Counted from the stretch's first letter, positions 28,101 to 36,270 are shown. The stretch is 64,000 nucleotides of DNA from Qiania dongpingensis (GCF_014337195.1 NZ_CP060634.1:2604001-2668000); one strand, 5' to 3'. A program made the numbers and translations. The notes: generated by a model not told the origin, from the letters alone.

Positions 28101-28980
28101 AGAAGAAATACCGGCGGTGGTGCATGTGGAGAGTGTGGAGGCGCTGGTGTACCACGAGGTAGAGAAACAGGCATCAGGAGGGCTTCTCAGGGAAAGGCTG
28201 ACGGATTGGGGCGGACTTCCGGATGAAGAAAAAGTTCTTTCGGGGCAGATAGCGGATCAGCTATCTTATGTGTATCCGTATTTGGCGGCCGTATCGGCGC
28301 CGAGAAAGTTTACGGTTTCCCAGCTGAAAGAGATGGGCATGACAGAAGGGGAAGAAGAGGCGGTCCGCCTTATGGAGGATCAGGACAAGGACGCGGACAG
28401 AAAACGCCCGGCCTTTTTGGAAAAAGAGGAAGAACTGTCGGGAGCGGCCAGGGGCACCGCCTACCACCGGGTGCTGGAGCTCCTCCCCATGACTACGGAG
28501 GCCAAAAGGGAAAGTGTGGAGGAAGCAGTCATGCTTCTGGAAAAACAAGGTCTTCTGCCCTCTGGTACGGGAGAGCGGCTGAATCTGGGGAGAATCACAA
28601 AATTTCTGGATTCTCCCCTGGGACAAAGGATGGCAGAAGGAGAACGTCTTGGGACGCTCAGGAAAGAGCAGCAGTTCGTCATGGGAGTGCCGGCGGCCAG
28701 AATCTGTTCAGAGTATGGGGAAGCCGGGCTGTCGGAGGAGAGGATGCTCGTTCAGGGCATCATCGACGCCTGGTTTGAAGAAGAAGACGGACTAGTCCTG
28801 GTGGACTATAAGACGGACAAAGTGGATAAGATGGAAGGAGAGGACGGCGTGAGGCGTTTCCTGGAACGGTACCGGACGCAGGTGGATTATTATCAGGAAG
28901 CGTTGGAACAAAACACAGGAAAACGGGTGAAAGAAAGATATCTGTACTCTTTTTCCCTGGAACGGGCGATCCCGCTCTGA
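25180..28980 (+). CDS. addA: ATP-dependent helicase/nuclease subunit A
   Basis: 1266 residues, GTG start overlapping the addB stop. UvrD-type helicase motifs: NILVAAAAGSGKTAVLVERI (Walker A), VTFTNAAAGQMKERI, MIDEYQDSN (Walker B), GDVKQSIYKFRQARPELF, RITSIHKSKGLEYPIV and RVLYVALTRAEEKL. The C-terminal nuclease has RGTAYHRVLELL and VLVDYKTDKVD, the metal-binding motif. It drives DNA translocation and cuts the 3' strand in the AddAB complex. No frame break anywhere in the pair. Confidence 0.97.
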   Translation: MRQLAVEWTNEQKQIIGLRDRNILVAAAAGSGKTAVLVERILSMITDEDHPVDIDRLLVVTFTNAAAGQMKERIAKRLSGRLEEEPDDRNLKRQEDLLPHAKIMTIDSFCLYIVRNYFSSLDLDPDFRIGDEGELKLLREDVMKALLERKYEEAAPEFFQFVESYAEGKGDGGIPDYIEKLYQFASAYPNPYRQLEQWKDQLEAGSAEAARSAGWMECLMDEIHLEAEELAARFTAAREVCLEPGGPYYYEEMFRSDERIVKGLLSAQSYEEAAEILSGLKTAFVRKPSKKDPAVDDEKKAFLSALRDEMKKALQDMAKQYYLGDMEQVLSDIRGCSGPLCELVDLAAEFGQDYSAAKREKNLVDFGDIEHFALKVLTEEGPDGEFLPTEAAAEMSKSFYEIMIDEYQDSNRIQEEILRSVSRERDGHPNIFMVGDVKQSIYKFRQARPELFMEKYEAYTAEDSLHQKIDLHRNFRSREEVLRTVNFFFSQLMEKKLGGISYDEDAALVPGREFPEGDGEQAGENRSTEFIFLDSGKDRDKEADAKLAEYQAKELEAKAVAKRIRELTDPVSGYKIYDSQTEGYRTARYGDIVILLRTVTGWAEVFVDSLMEAGIPAYAQSRTGYFTAREVQCVLHLLRVIDNPMQDIPMAAVMKSPMGGFTSEELALITADFRADIVPKETRGLYGAVKHCLEEKGAEEQGGSYAMVSEELRGKVRRFYDMIRDFREKAVYMRLHQLLRYILEKTEYEYILAASPGGRLKLANIEMLIKRAVDYENTSYQGVFQFVRYIENLQKYSVDFGEASLAGEQEDTVRITSIHKSKGLEYPIVILAGAGKLFNQGDARGKILLHPDLGIAADYIDTERRLKAATLPKKVFQRQLRLENLGEELRVLYVALTRAEEKLIITGTDRYLETKLTKWNSLRLEEGRELPYQEVSRASSYLDWMLMALVRSRVYGEILSERGITPPVFHPVYGEEIPAVVHVESVEALVYHEVEKQASGGLLRERLTDWGGLPDEEKVLSGQIADQLSYVYPYLAAVSAPRKFTVSQLKEMGMTEGEEEAVRLMEDQDKDADRKRPAFLEKEEELSGAARGTAYHRVLELLPMTTEAKRESVEEAVMLLEKQGLLPSGTGERLNLGRITKFLDSPLGQRMAEGERLGTLRKEQQFVMGVPAARICSEYGEAGLSEERMLVQGIIDAWFEEEDGLVLVDYKTDKVDKMEGEDGVRRFLERYRTQVDYYQEALEQNTGKRVKERYLYSFSLERAIPL

Positions 28981-29034
28981 CGGGCGGCATGTGATCATAA
29001 AAAGACGTGGAAAACACGGACGGAGGGAATATAT

Positions 29035-29874
29035 ATGGATTCAGGAATTCTGATACCGCAGAGCTCGGTTCTCTGTATGGCGGTCTCACTGGCGGGGATG
29101 GTATTGGCGCCTGTTCTAGCGGTGGTATTTTTGAAAAAGAGGACGGGACAGAAGCTGTATCCGCTGTTGGTAGGAGCGCTGACTTTCTTTGTTTTTGTCC
29201 GCTTTCTGGAGAACATCTTACATCAGGTGGTGCTGGGGGTGCCCGGAGCGGGAGATATGATCTTGAATAACGGGTGGGTTTATGCAATATACGGCGGTCT
29301 AGCTGCCGGAATATTTGAGGAGATCGGACGCTTTGTGGCTTTCAAAAAGCTGCTGAGAAATGAAAGAGGGAAGAGGATATCCCTCATGTACGGCCTGGGA
29401 CATGGAGGAATCGAGACTCTTCTGGTGGCGCTCAGTCTGGTGAGCACCATGACGCTGGCGTTTGCAGTCAATAAAATGGGGCTGGACGCATATATCGCGA
29501 CGATTCCCGCCGCGTCTGCCGATACCGTGCAAAACGCCGCGGAATCCATCGCGTCGCAGCCGGCCTGGATCTATCTGCTGTCCTTTCTGGAAAGACTGGT
29601 CGCCATGGGGCTTCATCTGAGCCTTTCGGTATTGGTTTACGGCGCCGCCCGGTGCGGGAAAAAATGGCTGCTTCCGGCGGCGATCGGAATCCACGCTTTC
29701 AGCGACATGTTCGCGGGACTTTACCAGAAGGGGATACTGGCCAACGTATTTTTAACAGAATTCCTGATTCTGGCGGTCATGGTGATAACGGCTGTGTTTG
29801 CCAGAAAATTATATCTGGAATATCCCGATGAAAAAGAGGAGACGGCGGATAATCCAGAGAGGATACCGCAGTAG
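29035..29874 (+). CDS. YhfC-family intramembrane protein
   Basis: 279 residues with seven or eight hydrophobic segments. GIFEEIGRFVAFKKLL and YGLGHGGIETLLV, the conserved Glu-Glu and His/Glu motifs, plus the final GIHAFSDMFAGLYQKG are typical of the YhfC family. This family is thought to be intramembrane metalloprotease-like (CAAX-protease related). The substrate is unknown. It has an AGGGAATAT site and follows addA by 54 bases, so it is possibly the end of the same transcript. Confidence 0.82.
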   Translation: MDSGILIPQSSVLCMAVSLAGMVLAPVLAVVFLKKRTGQKLYPLLVGALTFFVFVRFLENILHQVVLGVPGAGDMILNNGWVYAIYGGLAAGIFEEIGRFVAFKKLLRNERGKRISLMYGLGHGGIETLLVALSLVSTMTLAFAVNKMGLDAYIATIPAASADTVQNAAESIASQPAWIYLLSFLERLVAMGLHLSLSVLVYGAARCGKKWLLPAAIGIHAFSDMFAGLYQKGILANVFLTEFLILAVMVITAVFARKLYLEYPDEKEETADNPERIPQ

Positions 29875-29906
29875 AGAAGAACAGAATAGAAAAGGAGAGA
29901 TTGACT

Positions 29907-31130
29907 ATGAGGACGTTTGAAAAATCAAAGAAGCTTGACAATGTCTGTTACGATGTGCGGGGACCGGTGGTCGACGAGGCGAACCGGATGATCGCCGAGA
30001 ATATCGATATTTTGAAGCTGAATATCGGAAATCCGGCTCCTTTTGGATTCCAGGCGCCGGATGAGGTCATCCATGATATGCAGACCAGACTGCGGGAAGC
30101 ACAGGGCTATTCCGATTCTAAGGGGGTCTTCGGCGCCAGAAAGGCCATTATGCAGTACTGCAGGATAAAGAAGATTCCCAATGTGACCATGGAGGACATC
30201 TATGTGGGAAATGGTGTCAGTGAGCTGATCACCATGTCCATGCAGGGGCTTTTGGATGACGGGGACGAAATCCTGATACCCTCTCCGGACTATCCTCTTT
30301 GGACGGCGGCAGCCAATCTGGCCGGCGGCCGGCCGGTGCATTATATCTGTGATGAATCAGCGGATTGGTACCCGGATCTGGATGATATGGAAAAGAAGAT
30401 CACGGACCGGACGAAGGGGCTTGTGATCATCAACCCCAATAATCCCACCGGCGCGCTGTATCCCAAAGAGCTTTTGGAACGGATCGTGGATATCGCCAGG
30501 CGTCATGAACTGATCCTGTTTGCCGACGAGATCTATGACCGCCTTGTGATGGACGGTGAGTCTCATGTCTCGATCGCGTCACTGGCGCCGGATCTGATGT
30601 GCGTGACATTCAACGGCCTTTCCAAATCCCACCGGATCGCGGGATTCCGGAGCGGCTGGATGACGCTCAGCGGGAATAAGAAAAGAGCCAAAGGATATAT
30701 CGAGGGGCTGAACATGCTGTCCTCCATGAGACTCTGCGCCAATGTCCCGGCACAGATGGTAGTACAGACAGCTCTTGGAGGCTATCAGCAGGAACATGTG
30801 GATGAGCTTTTGCTGCCGGGAGGACGGATTTATGAGCAGAGGGAGTTCATATACAACGCGCTCAACGATATTCCAGGCATAACGGCGGTGAAGCCCAAGG
30901 CGGCGTTTTATATTTTCCCCAAAATAGACGTGAAGAAATTCAATATTCACGACGACGAGCAGTTCGTGCTGGATTTCCTGCGTTCTGAAAAGGTGCTTTT
31001 GGTGCACGGAGGCGGATTCAACTGGAAGGAGCCGGATCATTTCCGCGTGGTATACCTTCCCAGGGTCGAAGAGCTTAAGAGCGCTGCCGGCCGTCTGGCA
31101 AGGTTTTTGTCTGAATACCGCCAGCCGTAA
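29907..31130 (+). CDS. Class I/II aminotransferase, AlaA-like
   Basis: 407 residues from ATG 29907 (AAAGGAGAGA upstream). PLP enzyme with NPNNPTGALYP, FADEIYDRLV and FNGLSKSHRIAGFRSGW, in which the Lys of SKSHR carries PLP and the following Arg binds phosphate. The closest architecture I know is the alanine aminotransferase AlaA/AlaT group (about 405 residues; also methionine-producing homologues). It would transfer amino groups between alanine or related amino acids and 2-oxoglutarate. Confidence 0.87.
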   Translation: MRTFEKSKKLDNVCYDVRGPVVDEANRMIAENIDILKLNIGNPAPFGFQAPDEVIHDMQTRLREAQGYSDSKGVFGARKAIMQYCRIKKIPNVTMEDIYVGNGVSELITMSMQGLLDDGDEILIPSPDYPLWTAAANLAGGRPVHYICDESADWYPDLDDMEKKITDRTKGLVIINPNNPTGALYPKELLERIVDIARRHELILFADEIYDRLVMDGESHVSIASLAPDLMCVTFNGLSKSHRIAGFRSGWMTLSGNKKRAKGYIEGLNMLSSMRLCANVPAQMVVQTALGGYQQEHVDELLLPGGRIYEQREFIYNALNDIPGITAVKPKAAFYIFPKIDVKKFNIHDDEQFVLDFLRSEKVLLVHGGGFNWKEPDHFRVVYLPRVEELKSAAGRLARFLSEYRQP

Positions 31131-31260
31131 GTGAATCCGGAGCCATATCCGACAATTCTTTACTTTTTTTTCGGAAATCTTCAGATTTGATTCATGTTTG
31201 CACAAGAATTCTTATGTATACTAAGATAAGAGTTTGGATGAAAAAGCAAAGGAGACGCTC

Positions 31261-32349
31261 ATGAATCAAATGACCACGGGAAAAGAGCCTCCCAGATGGC
31301 AGAATTCGGGGGAAGGATACGCAGTTGGAAAGAAAAGCTCCGGCAAAGAAAGAGGCGGGAGCGGAAGAAGAGCCGATACAGGGACGTATAAGGTATCGGG
31401 CCGGAGACCGGCAGGCCGCCTTGATACTTCCAGACTGGAAGAAAAAAAGCGCATGAGAAGAAATCAAAGGATAAGAAAACGGATCGGGCTTGTCTTCGGA
31501 GCTTTTGTCCTTTGTACCGGTTCTTTCCTCGCGGGAAGGCTGACGGCGCCTGCCGGGAGCAAGACACTGGGAAGGACGGATGATTCATTGCCCGGAGAGT
31601 CGGGAATGTCACGGAGCGGGTTTATGTCTACGGCGAGCGAACAGGATTTGGAGATGAGCGACGAGGAAAAAAGGGTCTATGTGCTGGAGCACCCGGAAGA
31701 GTATCCGGAATCTCTGGTGTCTTTAATGGAAAGCTCCCCGGAAGCATTGGATTTCGTCTATTCTTATCCGGAAGAAAAGAATAAAGAGACGGTCATTGAT
31801 CTGTCAGGAGAATTGGTCAAAGGGGAGATTCCTCTTTTTATCCAGTGGGACAAGCGATGGGGATACTGGAAATACGGAGACGACCTGATGGCTCTCAGCG
31901 GATGCGGCCCCACCTGCCTTTCCATGGTTTATGTGGGACTTACGGGAGACACGTCTATGAATCCAAAGGTAATGGCCGCGTACAGCGAAAGTAACGGCTT
32001 TTATCTGGAAAACGTGGGCACCAGCTGGGAGCTGATGGGAGCCGGCGCGGAGGAGCTGGGACTCCAGTCGAATACGATTTCATTGAGCAAGGAGGCGGTC
32101 TTTAGAGAGCTGGATGCCGGGCGTCCGCTGATCTGCAGCATGCGGCCGGGGGATTTCACGGCGAACGGGCACTTTATCGTTATATATGGACGGGAAGGAG
32201 ACGAGCTCCTGGTCCACGATCCCAACAGCCCAAAGCGGAGCGGGATGAAATGGTCCTATTCGGATCTGGAATATCAGATAAAGAATATCTGGTCCTATTC
32301 TGTCAGAAGCAAAGACCGGAAGGTTGAAAAAAGCTTTTCTCAGATATGA
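31261..32349 (+). CDS. Membrane-anchored C39-like peptidase
   Basis: 362 residues from ATG 31261 with AAAGGAG upstream. A basic, disordered N-terminal region of about 75 residues precedes one transmembrane helix (RIGLVFGAFVLCTGSFLAGR). An outside stalk leads to a papain-like domain with IPLFIQWDKRWG, catalytic Cys in LSGCGPTCLSMV, His in NGHFIVIYG and the acidic partner in VHDPNSPKRS. This matches the C39_2 family (BtlB/YvpB-like). It is likely a surface cysteine peptidase acting on wall or secreted proteins. The target is unknown. Confidence 0.88.
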   Translation: MNQMTTGKEPPRWQNSGEGYAVGKKSSGKERGGSGRRADTGTYKVSGRRPAGRLDTSRLEEKKRMRRNQRIRKRIGLVFGAFVLCTGSFLAGRLTAPAGSKTLGRTDDSLPGESGMSRSGFMSTASEQDLEMSDEEKRVYVLEHPEEYPESLVSLMESSPEALDFVYSYPEEKNKETVIDLSGELVKGEIPLFIQWDKRWGYWKYGDDLMALSGCGPTCLSMVYVGLTGDTSMNPKVMAAYSESNGFYLENVGTSWELMGAGAEELGLQSNTISLSKEAVFRELDAGRPLICSMRPGDFTANGHFIVIYGREGDELLVHDPNSPKRSGMKWSYSDLEYQIKNIWSYSVRSKDRKVEKSFSQI

Positions 32350-32355
32350 TCTGTG

Positions 32356-32384
32356 CGGCCGGAAGGATTCAGTCCTTTCGGCCG
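32356..32384 (+). terminator. Terminator-like hairpin after C39 peptidase gene
   Basis: CGGCCGGAAGGA and TCCTTTCGGCCG pair around TTCAG with one mismatch, followed by TTATTGTGTCTTTC. Confidence 0.6.
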
Positions 32385-32432
32385 TTATTGTGTCTTTCTG
32401 TAAAAATGCGGCATATAATTTATTGTTAGTTG

Positions 32433-32491
32433 TTGACAAACAATATTATATGATATATAGTATTAATCAAGAAATAATATTATATATTATA
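32433..32491 (+). promoter_or_regulatory. PadR-operon promoter with AT-rich operator candidate
   Basis: Consensus TTGACA (32433-32438), 17 bases, TATAGT (32456-32461). From the spacer onwards the DNA is full of overlapping AT-rich palindromes (ATATTATAT, AATAATATTATATATTAT). This would suit autorepression by the PadR protein encoded next. Confidence 0.65.
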
Positions 32492-32508
32492 GATAAGGAG
32501 TTGGTCGC

Positions 32509-32823
32509 ATGGTATTTAATACAGGTGCCGCTCTCCTGGATGCCATTGTGCTGGCAGTCGTCTCCAGAGACAAGGACGGGACATATGGGTATAAGATCAC
32601 CCAGGAAGTCCGGGAAGCCATTGACATATCGGAGTCAACGCTGTATCCGGTGCTCAGGAGGCTTCAAAAGGATGAGTGCCTGGAGGTCTACGACAAGGAA
32701 TACGGGGGCAGGAATCGAAGATATTATAAAGTGACATCGAAGGGAGATGCCCAGCTCAATCTCTACAAAGGGGAATGGCGGCAGTATTCCAGCAAAATAT
32801 CAATGATCCTTCAGGAGGTGTGA
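32509..32823 (+). CDS. PadR-family regulator
   Basis: 104 residues. Winged helix of the short PadR-s2 type: YGYKITQEVREAIDISESTLYPVLRRLQ, then NRRYYKVTSKGDAQL. It usually represses its own operon. Here the operon continues with DUF1700 and DUF4097 genes, the classic partner set for this PadR group. AAGGAG precedes the ATG. Confidence 0.93.
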   Translation: MVFNTGAALLDAIVLAVVSRDKDGTYGYKITQEVREAIDISESTLYPVLRRLQKDECLEVYDKEYGGRNRRYYKVTSKGDAQLNLYKGEWRQYSSKISMILQEV

Positions 32824-32825
32824 AT

Positions 32826-33713
32826 ATGAACAGGGCAGAATATATGAAGGAGCTGGCTTATCTTTTACAGGACGTACCAGATGAGGAAAAGGAAGAAGCC
32901 CTTCAATATTATGAGGATTATTTTGACGATGCCGGGGTGGAAAACGAAGCTCAGGTGATCTCAGAGCTTGGCAGGCCGGAAAAGATAGCCGCGATCATCC
33001 GGGAGGGAGCGCGCAACGGATATGAAAACCAGGATGCGGAGTACACGGAAGCCGGTTATCGGAATGAGCGCTACCGCAGTCCTCAATATGAAGTGGTGCC
33101 GCCGGAGCACTGCAGAAAAGACACAATAGAAGATAAAAATGACAGCCGGGAAGAAAGCGCTTATTCTCAGCAGGAGGATTATCGGGACGCCTCTTATCGG
33201 CGCATGGAAGAAGAGACCGATCAGGGTGAGGCTACATGGCGGGAAGGTCCCCAGGAACATGAAGACGATTCGTATCATCAGACCTACAGGGAAGAGCGGC
33301 AGGACAGACGCCCGGTCCGGCGCCGTTTCAGCGTGCTGATGTGGATTCTCGTGATATTAGGACTTTTGATGGTATCACCGATTCTGCTCGGAGGAGCCGG
33401 CGTGGCGTTCGGAGCTGCCGCAGTGGTCGTCTGCGGCGTCGGCGGAGTGGCTCTGGCCGTGATCCTGGTCGCAGCCGTGCTTCTGGTAGTGAGTGTGATA
33501 CTGATCGGCATAGGAATCGCGAAGCTTTTGATCTATCCGATAGCAGGAATCATGATATGCGGCGCGGGACTGGTGCTGCTGTCGATAGGAATGTTCTTTA
33601 CATGGCTGTCCGTCCTGTTCTGCGGAAAAGCGGTGCCCGGCATTATCCATATGATAGGGAACTTTTTTAACTTTCTGTCGCGGAGACTGCGGAGAGGGGG
33701 TGCTGCGGCATGA
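32826..33713 (+). CDS. DUF1700-domain membrane protein
   Basis: 295 residues from ATG 32826, with CAGGAGG at the end of the PadR gene. The N-terminal helical domain (MNRAEYMKELAYLL, EEKEEALQYYEDYFDDAG, ISELGRPEKIAAIIR) is the HAAS/DUF1700 signaling domain. A charged, repetitive linker with many Tyr, Glu and Arg (about 65-165) follows. Three or four hydrophobic segments then end in a basic tail. It is probably a membrane sensor or scaffold that works with the PadR regulator and the DUF4097 protein. The linker length is unusual for the family. Confidence 0.87.
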   Translation: MNRAEYMKELAYLLQDVPDEEKEEALQYYEDYFDDAGVENEAQVISELGRPEKIAAIIREGARNGYENQDAEYTEAGYRNERYRSPQYEVVPPEHCRKDTIEDKNDSREESAYSQQEDYRDASYRRMEEETDQGEATWREGPQEHEDDSYHQTYREERQDRRPVRRRFSVLMWILVILGLLMVSPILLGGAGVAFGAAAVVVCGVGGVALAVILVAAVLLVVSVILIGIGIAKLLIYPIAGIMICGAGLVLLSIGMFFTWLSVLFCGKAVPGIIHMIGNFFNFLSRRLRRGGAAA

Positions 33714-34465
33714 AGCGTTTTACAAAAGTATGTCTGTGGATCTGCGGGATCTCTTTTCTAGTTGGCGTTCTCATGATATCCGTCAGCTGGGCCATGGGCT
33801 TCCGGGGATATCATCCGCATGATCGGTATGACTGGGAGCTGGTAGAGAGGAATCAGATCATAGAAGGCGATATCCGGAACGTTTGTCTCAAAGTGAAAGC
33901 GGGCAGCATTTTCGTAGAGGAAGGCGATGCCTTTGCGATCACCGCGTCAACAGCCGGAGAGCATTTCAAAAGTACCGTGGAAAACGGCACCTGGACGCTG
34001 GAGGAGGCGGAAAAGCACGAAAACGGCACCTCCATTGGCGGATTCTATATCAACGATGACGGTGTCTATCTGAAATCCACCCTGGGTGAAGTCCACATCA
34101 CAATTCCAAGGGGGGTCCGTCTGGAGCATGTGGAAATAGACGTGCAGGCCGGCGCGGTGGAGATTGAACGGATTTCCTGCGAGACGATGGATATCGATGT
34201 GCAGGCAGGATCTGCGGATTTTGCAGCAGACGTGTCGAAGGAGATTTCCGCGGAATGTCAGGCCGGCGGCGTGAGCGGGTTCCTGGACGGGAGAGATGAA
34301 GATTTTAATCTGAGTATTGACTGCAACCTGGGAAGCGTTACAGTGGGAACCTATGAGTGCGGCGGCGTATTCAACCGGGATAATGTATCCTATGGCGCGG
34401 ATAAGAAGATGTCGCTTTCCTGTGACGCTGGGAGCATTGAGTTCGCTTTTTCTGAAAATGATTGA
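33710..34465 (+). CDS. DUF4097-type beta-strand repeat protein, membrane anchored
   Basis: 251 residues, start overlapping the previous stop (ATGA). One N-terminal transmembrane helix (about 4-27) is followed by repeating strands such as VCLKVKAGSIFVEEGD, VEIDVQAGAVEIERI and MDIDVQAGSADFAADV, the adhesin-like beta-helix of DUF4097. It acts outside the membrane. Its place in the operon points to envelope-stress sensing or response. No enzyme motif. Confidence 0.85.
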   Translation: MKRFTKVCLWICGISFLVGVLMISVSWAMGFRGYHPHDRYDWELVERNQIIEGDIRNVCLKVKAGSIFVEEGDAFAITASTAGEHFKSTVENGTWTLEEAEKHENGTSIGGFYINDDGVYLKSTLGEVHITIPRGVRLEHVEIDVQAGAVEIERISCETMDIDVQAGSADFAADVSKEISAECQAGGVSGFLDGRDEDFNLSIDCNLGSVTVGTYECGGVFNRDNVSYGADKKMSLSCDAGSIEFAFSEND

Positions 34466-34490
34466 GTTCATAGCAAATTTGAAGTAGAAT
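34462..34490 (+). promoter_or_regulatory. Likely promoter of PspC-like gene
   Basis: TTGAGT (34462-34467) overlaps the preceding stop codon; 17 bases later is TAGAAT (34485-34490). Confidence 0.5.
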
Positions 34491-34530
34491 GGGTGAGAAG
34501 CCCAAAGTATGCTTATAGGAGGAATGGAGC

Positions 34531-34722
34531 ATGGAACCAAAAAGATTATACCGTTCTGTAAGGGACAGGATGCTGCTGGGCGTGTGCGGCGGTATCGGGG
34601 AGTATTTCGGCGTTGACGCTACGATCATCCGTGTGGTTTGGGCGCTTTTTGGCTGTACGGGCGCCGGTATCCTGGCGTATTTTATAGCGGCTGTGATCAT
34701 GCCGCAGAATCCGGAAAATTAG
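34531..34722 (+). CDS. PspC-domain small membrane protein
   Basis: 63 residues that are almost exactly one PspC domain: KRLYRSVRDRMLLGVCGGIG, EYFGVDATIIRVVWALFG, then a hydrophobic segment and a short tail. PspC domains sit in the membrane and tie envelope stress to regulators. AGGAGG precedes the ATG. It probably belongs functionally with the PadR/DUF1700/DUF4097 cluster, though it has its own promoter. Confidence 0.92.
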   Translation: MEPKRLYRSVRDRMLLGVCGGIGEYFGVDATIIRVVWALFGCTGAGILAYFIAAVIMPQNPEN

Positions 34723-34805
34723 TATAGGAAGGCCTGAATATTTTTCTTAAAAACGGCGATGCTCTAAGTAGCCCTGGAGGACAGGGGGAAAGGAGCATTG
34801 TTTTT

Positions 34806-35000
34806 ATGGGAAAGAAAAAAGATAAGCCGATCGATTTGGAAAATCTGACGCCGGAAGAGAAATTAAAGCTGGAAATCGCCGATGAGATCGGCGTTTATCA
34901 GAAGGTGTTAGACGGTGGCTGGAGATGTCTTTCAGCGAAAGAATCCGGACGTATCGGAGGTCTGATGACGAAGAAAAAAAGAGAGCTGAGTAAATCCTGA
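34806..35000 (+). CDS. Small acid-soluble spore protein-like (alpha/beta type, SspF-like)
   Basis: 64 residues. TPEEKLKLEIADEIGVYQKV followed by GGWRCLSAKESGRIGGLMTK resembles the two helices of alpha/beta SASPs. These are a K-x-EIA-EiGV segment that holds the GPR protease site in true SASPs, and a second GRIGG helix. Alpha/beta SASPs coat spore DNA. The GPR site here is LEIAD, not the canonical TEFAS, as in minor family members. It is the only direct spore gene in the window. No convincing sigma-G promoter is seen. Confidence 0.65.
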   Translation: MGKKKDKPIDLENLTPEEKLKLEIADEIGVYQKVLDGGWRCLSAKESGRIGGLMTKKKRELSKS

Positions 35001-35111
35001 AACTTCTTAATCTTTTCTAAAATCCGAAGGGAGAGACTGGAAAGTTAGGGAAGAATATGGTACTATGGATACCGAGAGAACTGCCGGAAAGCCGGCGGGA
35101 GGGAGATGTCC

Positions 35112-35522
35112 ATGAACATATTGTTTTTCCTGACTCCCAAAAGTGATGTGGAATTTGTGTATGAAGACTATACTCTTCGGCAGACCATTGAAAAGATGGA
35201 GTACCATCGATTTTCCGAGGTGCCGGTCGTCAGCCGGGACGGCAGATACGCAGGCACTATTACGGAGGGAGATTTGCTCTGGTATGTGAAGGAGGACTGG
35301 GACCTGAACATACGCGAGGCAGAGAATGTCCGCATTATGAACATCAGGCGGAAAAAGAAGACCGCGGCCGTGTCCGTAAATGCGAAGATGGAGGACCTGA
35401 TGGAAAAGGTCATGAATCAGAATTTCGTTCCGGTGGTGGACGATAATGATATCTTTATCGGCATCGTAAAACGGAAGGATATCATCCATTATTGTTATGA
35501 ACATATGGTAAAATGTGAATAG
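35112..35522 (+). CDS. Two-CBS-domain protein
   Basis: 136 residues. I choose ATG 35112, because GGGAGGGAG ends 6 bases upstream; ATG 35106 would be too close to that site. Two CBS motifs are visible: TLRQTIEKMEYHRFSEVPVVSRDGRYAGTI-type (first) and MEDLMEKVMNQNFVPVVDDN with FIGIVKRKDI (second). Stand-alone CBS pairs bind adenosine nucleotides and sense energy or c-di-AMP; the output partner is not evident. Confidence 0.87.
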   Translation: MNILFFLTPKSDVEFVYEDYTLRQTIEKMEYHRFSEVPVVSRDGRYAGTITEGDLLWYVKEDWDLNIREAENVRIMNIRRKKKTAAVSVNAKMEDLMEKVMNQNFVPVVDDNDIFIGIVKRKDIIHYCYEHMVKCE

Positions 35523-35560
35523 TCCCCGAAGGACAGGGGATACGGGGTATTTTCCCGGCG

Positions 35561-35592
35561 GCGGAGCGGCATCGTTTTTGATGCCGCTCCGC
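35561..35592 (+). terminator. Strong GC hairpin after CBS gene
   Basis: 13-bp stem GCGGAGCGGCATC/GATGCCGCTCCGC with TTTTT in the loop and no T-tract afterwards. It may slow or protect the transcript end rather than act as a classical terminator. Confidence 0.5.
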
Positions 35593-35679
35593 TGTCTGCG
35601 CGGATAAGATCAGAAGAAGAAACGATTGTCAAAGAAGCGTTTATCTGTTAAGATTTTAGCGTCGATATTAAAAATACAA

Positions 35680-36270
35680 AATACTTTTTGGAATCATTCA
35701 TAATAAGCTCCGATTAAGCTCCAGTTGGACACCGGCAGAAATTCCGGACCGTCACGATTTCGGCTCGCTGGCGATGCAGGGGCCGCTTTATCCCCGCTCC
35801 AGGAGTACCGCTCACATGTCGACGGAAAATCTGGATGATTTTTCGTCTCCGGTTCGCTCAGAAACGGAATCGGTATTTTTCGTTTCTGCCTCCCTCCGTC
35901 TGGGGAACACCGGCCTTTGCTCTGCGGCGCTCACCTTTAGGCCGGCCCGAAATCTTTCTGCCGGAGCCCTGCCCGCCGCACCGTTTCGGATGATTTCCGT
36001 TCCATTGATTCCAGAAAAGGATCGGATATCCACACGGCCTGCGCGCCTAACGGCAGCGGGCCGCGGTAGACCGCCCCAATAGCTTTTGAGGAAAACAGAA
36101 GATGCTTTGGTGCGGGAGGAAGAGCAGGAGGAACGATCTGATTCCATCGTAAGGCGAGCGCCGCAAAGATCGTGGTTACGGCTGCCAGCGAGCTGTCTGG
36201 ATGGAAGCGGATTTCCTCCTGCCTTTCAATCATACAAAGGAAGCTTGTTTAAAAAGTATTCAAAGGTATA
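35680..36270 (+). repeat. Dispersed structured repeat, copy A (complete)
   Basis: The 740 bases between the CBS and symporter genes hold one repeat unit. AATACTTTTT at 35680-35689 is matched by its exact inverse AAAAAGTATT at 36251-36260, a 10-bp terminal inverted repeat. Similarity to copy D extends to 36270. The interior is GC-rich and forms several hairpins: 35821-35829/35839-35847, 35859-35866/35881-35888, 35910-35916/35939-35945, 36036-36042/36056-36062, and a long-range arm 35732-35741/35955-35964. Open reading frames on both strands are not conserved between copies, so I treat it as non-coding. No transposase inside. Confidence 0.85.

Noticed and set aside
34722..34805. Sigma-G promoter for the SASP-like gene
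   Set aside because: GAATA followed 16 bases later by CGATGCT is too far from the consensus to call.
35774..36147. Overlapping open frames of about 100 codons on both strands of repeat copy A
   Set aside because: They are shifted by indels in copies B and C, lack ribosome sites, and follow the inverted-repeat structure of the element.
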